Of a stretch of DNA of 64,000 bases, positions 62,108-64,000 are shown one piece after another (the stretch's first letter is position 1; each line of letters starts with the position of its first letter). The notes under the pieces are model-generated. The model did no database searches. It had not been told where the DNA came from and worked only from the letters and a program-made list of their open reading frames with translations. The stretch is from UBA6927 sp022447855 (GTDB lineage: Bacteria; Chloroflexota; Dehalococcoidia; Lucifugimonadales; UBA6927). The stretch lies in the NCBI GenBank assembly GCA_022447855.1, contig JAKUTX010000002.1:62001-126000 (forward strand), in the 5' to 3' direction. A program made the position numbers and the translations under genes.

Positions 62108-63199
62108 ATGCTTGAAAGATTTAAACCATTACCCGAGGATACGATTCGCGTTACTTCTGATTCATTAAAAGATGCAATTGAAGGAATATTTCTAGCGATG
62201 GGGAATTCTTCAGAAGATGCTGCTGAGGGTGCTAATACATTAATAATGACAGATCTTAGAGGTGTTGAAACTCATGGTGTTTCGAATATGCTTAGATCTT
62301 ATGTAGATGGGTATAACAATGGCAAACTTAATCCTACTCCCAACTTAAAAGTTATTAGTGATGCGCCATCCGTTGCTACCATTGATGGGGACCAGGGACT
62401 GGCTGTGATCACAGGTCCTAAGGTGATGAGAATTGCTATAGAAAAAGCGAGAAACACGGGTATTGGATCAGTAGCTTTATTTAATACCGGTCACTCTGGA
62501 GGAATTGGTCATCATGCGATGTTGGCAGTTGAAGAAGATATGATAGGACTTGTAATGACAGCAGCTGGTTGTCAAGTTCTACCTACATTTGCTGCCGAGC
62601 CAAGAATAGGAACTAATCCAATTGCGATAGCCGCACCTGCAAGGAATGAGCCTCCATTTTTATTTGACGCTGCTACTTCTGCTGTTGCAGGTAATAAAAC
62701 TGAACTTGCCAGGAGAGTTGGGTCTAATATGCTTCCGGGCTGGTTAGCCAATTTGGATGGGTCACCTATATTAGAAGAATTTCCAGTGCCTCAAAGAGGA
62801 GAAACATGGCAGTTACCTCTTGGAGGAGTTAGAGAACAGGGATCGCACAAAGGATTTGGATTTGGAATGATGCCAGAAATTTTAGGCACGTTACTTGCTG
62901 GCGTTCAGCCATCTATGTTAGATCCTGAAGCAGGGCAAAGACATCACTTTGCAGCGTATGACATATCAAAATTTACAGATATAGAAATTTTTAAGGATAA
63001 TATGGATTCTATGTTAGAAAAACTTCGTACAACTCCTCCTGCACCTGGTGAAGAAAGAGTGTTATATCCAGGATTGTATGAATATGAGCAACAGCAAGAA
63101 AGAAAGATTTCTGGCATTCCGCTACATGAAGAAGTTGTTGAGTGGTTTGAAAATGTTTCTGGTGAATTGCAAGGTGTTCCACAATTAGTCAAAATATAA
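62108..63199 (+). CDS. Ldh2-family malate/L-lactate-type dehydrogenase (copy 1)
   Basis: A 363-residue protein of the Ldh2 (malate/L-sulfolactate/ureidoglycolate dehydrogenase) family, which is unrelated to Rossmann dehydrogenases. It has MTDLRGVETHGVSNML near residues 49-64 (family DxxGxxSHG), FNTGHSGGIGHHAMLA near 123-138, AEPRIGTNPIAIAAPA near 162, and REQGSHKGFGFGMMPEIL near 240. It oxidises a 2-hydroxy acid with NAD(P). AAGGAGG ribosome binding site. Follows GMC copy 4 by 47 bp. Confidence 0.92.
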   Translation: MLERFKPLPEDTIRVTSDSLKDAIEGIFLAMGNSSEDAAEGANTLIMTDLRGVETHGVSNMLRSYVDGYNNGKLNPTPNLKVISDAPSVATIDGDQGLAVITGPKVMRIAIEKARNTGIGSVALFNTGHSGGIGHHAMLAVEEDMIGLVMTAAGCQVLPTFAAEPRIGTNPIAIAAPARNEPPFLFDAATSAVAGNKTELARRVGSNMLPGWLANLDGSPILEEFPVPQRGETWQLPLGGVREQGSHKGFGFGMMPEILGTLLAGVQPSMLDPEAGQRHHFAAYDISKFTDIEIFKDNMDSMLEKLRTTPPAPGEERVLYPGLYEYEQQQERKISGIPLHEEVVEWFENVSGELQGVPQLVKI

Positions 63200-63224
63200 A
63201 TATTATAGATTTGGGAGTTTTAAT

Positions 63225-64000
63225 GTGCTAGAAAGATTTAAACCGTTACCCCATCAGGTAGTCAGAGTGTCTGCAGATTCATTATATGACTCAGTTGAGG
63301 GTGTGTTTTTACATATGGGCACTACTAAGGAAGATGCTGCAGAAGGCGCAAACACTTTGACTATGACTGATTTGCGAGGTGTAGAAACTCACGGAGTTTC
63401 AAATATGCTCAGAAGTTATGTCGAGAGTTATACAAGTGGACATTTAAACCCTCGCCCTGATTTCAAAGTTGTGCGTGATAAACCATCAATGGCTACAGTT
63501 GATGCAGACAAAGGATTGGCAGTTATTCTAGGGCCCAAAATGATGAGAATGGCTATTGAAAAAGCAAAGGTTACAGGCGTTGGAGTTGTGACTTTATACA
63601 ATAGTGGACATTCCGGTGGAATTGGTCATCATGCAATGTTGGCAGCTGAGCAAGACATGGTGGGGATGGTTTTAACTTCTGGAGGAAAATCTGTTTTACC
63701 TACATTTGGAGCTGAAACTCGATTAGGTACGAATCCAATTGCCTTGGCAGCTCCTGCAAGAAATGAACCGCCATTTTTATTTGATGCTGCTACTTCAGCT
63801 GTTGCAGGTAATAAGACTGGTTTGGCTAGACGTGTTGGTACTACAATGTTGCCAGGATGGTTAGCCAATTTGGATGGGTCACCAATGGACGAACCGGCAT
63901 TAATGATGGAGCAAGGTTCTTACCATTTGCTTCCTCTTGGCAGTACTAGAGAACAAGGTTCACACAAAGGTTATGGATTAGGGATGATTGTGGAGATTAT
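63225..64000 (+). CDS. Ldh2-family dehydrogenase (copy 2, truncated by window edge)
   Basis: An open frame from GTG 63225 (GGGAG upstream) to the window end, 258 codons. It begins LERFKPLPHQVVRVSADSLYDS and continues TMTDLRGVETHGVSNMLRSYVES, NSGHSGGIGHHAMLAAEQ, GTNPIALAAPARNEPPF and REQGSHKGYGLGMIVEI, closely parallel to copy 1. A nearby ATG at 63223 is out of frame and stops at once. It is a tandem paralogue; the 3' end lies outside the window. Confidence 0.9.
   Translation, partial: MLERFKPLPHQVVRVSADSLYDSVEGVFLHMGTTKEDAAEGANTLTMTDLRGVETHGVSNMLRSYVESYTSGHLNPRPDFKVVRDKPSMATVDADKGLAVILGPKMMRMAIEKAKVTGVGVVTLYNSGHSGGIGHHAMLAAEQDMVGMVLTSGGKSVLPTFGAETRLGTNPIALAAPARNEPPFLFDAATSAVAGNKTGLARRVGTTMLPGWLANLDGSPMDEPALMMEQGSYHLLPLGSTREQGSHKGYGLGMIVEI

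Overview
The window is AT-rich, densely packed bacterial chromosome. No rRNA, tRNA, CRISPR array, insertion sequence or phage gene was found by eye. Gene content suggests a free-living, aerobic, probably marine bacterium of the Chloroflexota (SAR202/Dehalococcoidia-like). The reasons are the DUF3090 plus SCO1664 gene pair shared with Actinobacteria, a Mo-hydroxylase and an enolase-superfamily member side by side, a tandem GMC-oxidoreductase/Ldh2-dehydrogenase array, and frequent TTG/GTG starts with clear GGAGG ribosome binding sites. This placement is inference; a 16S gene or marker phylogeny is not available here.

Region by region. 1-9.5 kb: the 5' end of dnaA (leaving the window on the minus strand), an inositol-phosphatase-like gene, rpsU, the SCO1664/DUF3090 pair, a zinc alcohol dehydrogenase, larB, uvrA and an Atg22-like MFS transporter. 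9.5-23 kb: a second IMPase-like gene, mazG, trpB, a two-gene membrane cassette, pyrE, a UGA-interrupted ArsC/Spx-family gene read here as a selenoprotein, an SDR, a PAC2 protein, rdgB, moaA, a lipoprotein, an HpaI-type aldolase, moaC and pth. 23-32 kb: a methyltransferase, an Eis-like acetyltransferase, both subunits of a CoA transferase, pncC, an enolase-superfamily enzyme, a decayed oxidoreductase fragment and a stand-alone molybdenum hydroxylase large subunit. 32-35.7 kb: a minus-strand pyrB-pyrC-carA-HAD operon with an unusual leader. 36-55.6 kb: NUDIX, GNAT, an orphan OLD-like ATPase, folC, fabF, hom, a parvulin-type foldase, rpsF-ssb-rpsR, menG/ubiE, nnr, acpS, a methylene-THF reductase, folD, queA, a ketopantoate-reductase-like gene and a hemerythrin-like protein. 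55.7-64 kb: four tandem GMC oxidoreductases followed by two tandem Ldh2-family dehydrogenases, the last cut by the window edge.

Working together: moaA and moaC could supply molybdopterin to the Mo-hydroxylase. pyrB, pyrC, carA and pyrE cover part of pyrimidine synthesis. folC, folD and the MTHFR-like gene form a one-carbon set. The 3' array looks like a catabolic module in which FAD-dependent GMC enzymes oxidise alcohols and NAD(P)-dependent Ldh2 enzymes oxidise hydroxy acids. Its middle copies carry a 275-bp nearly identical tract that points to recent duplication or gene conversion.

The most notable item is the selenocysteine-type ArsC/Spx gene (UGA at 16186-16188 in a UxxC motif, with a hairpin 17 nt downstream). 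Others are a pyrB leader in which a 5'-terminal hairpin covers the start of a coupled upstream ORF, a perfect 12-bp inverted repeat before the aldolase gene, and an orphan OLD-like protein with a degenerate TOPRIM domain.
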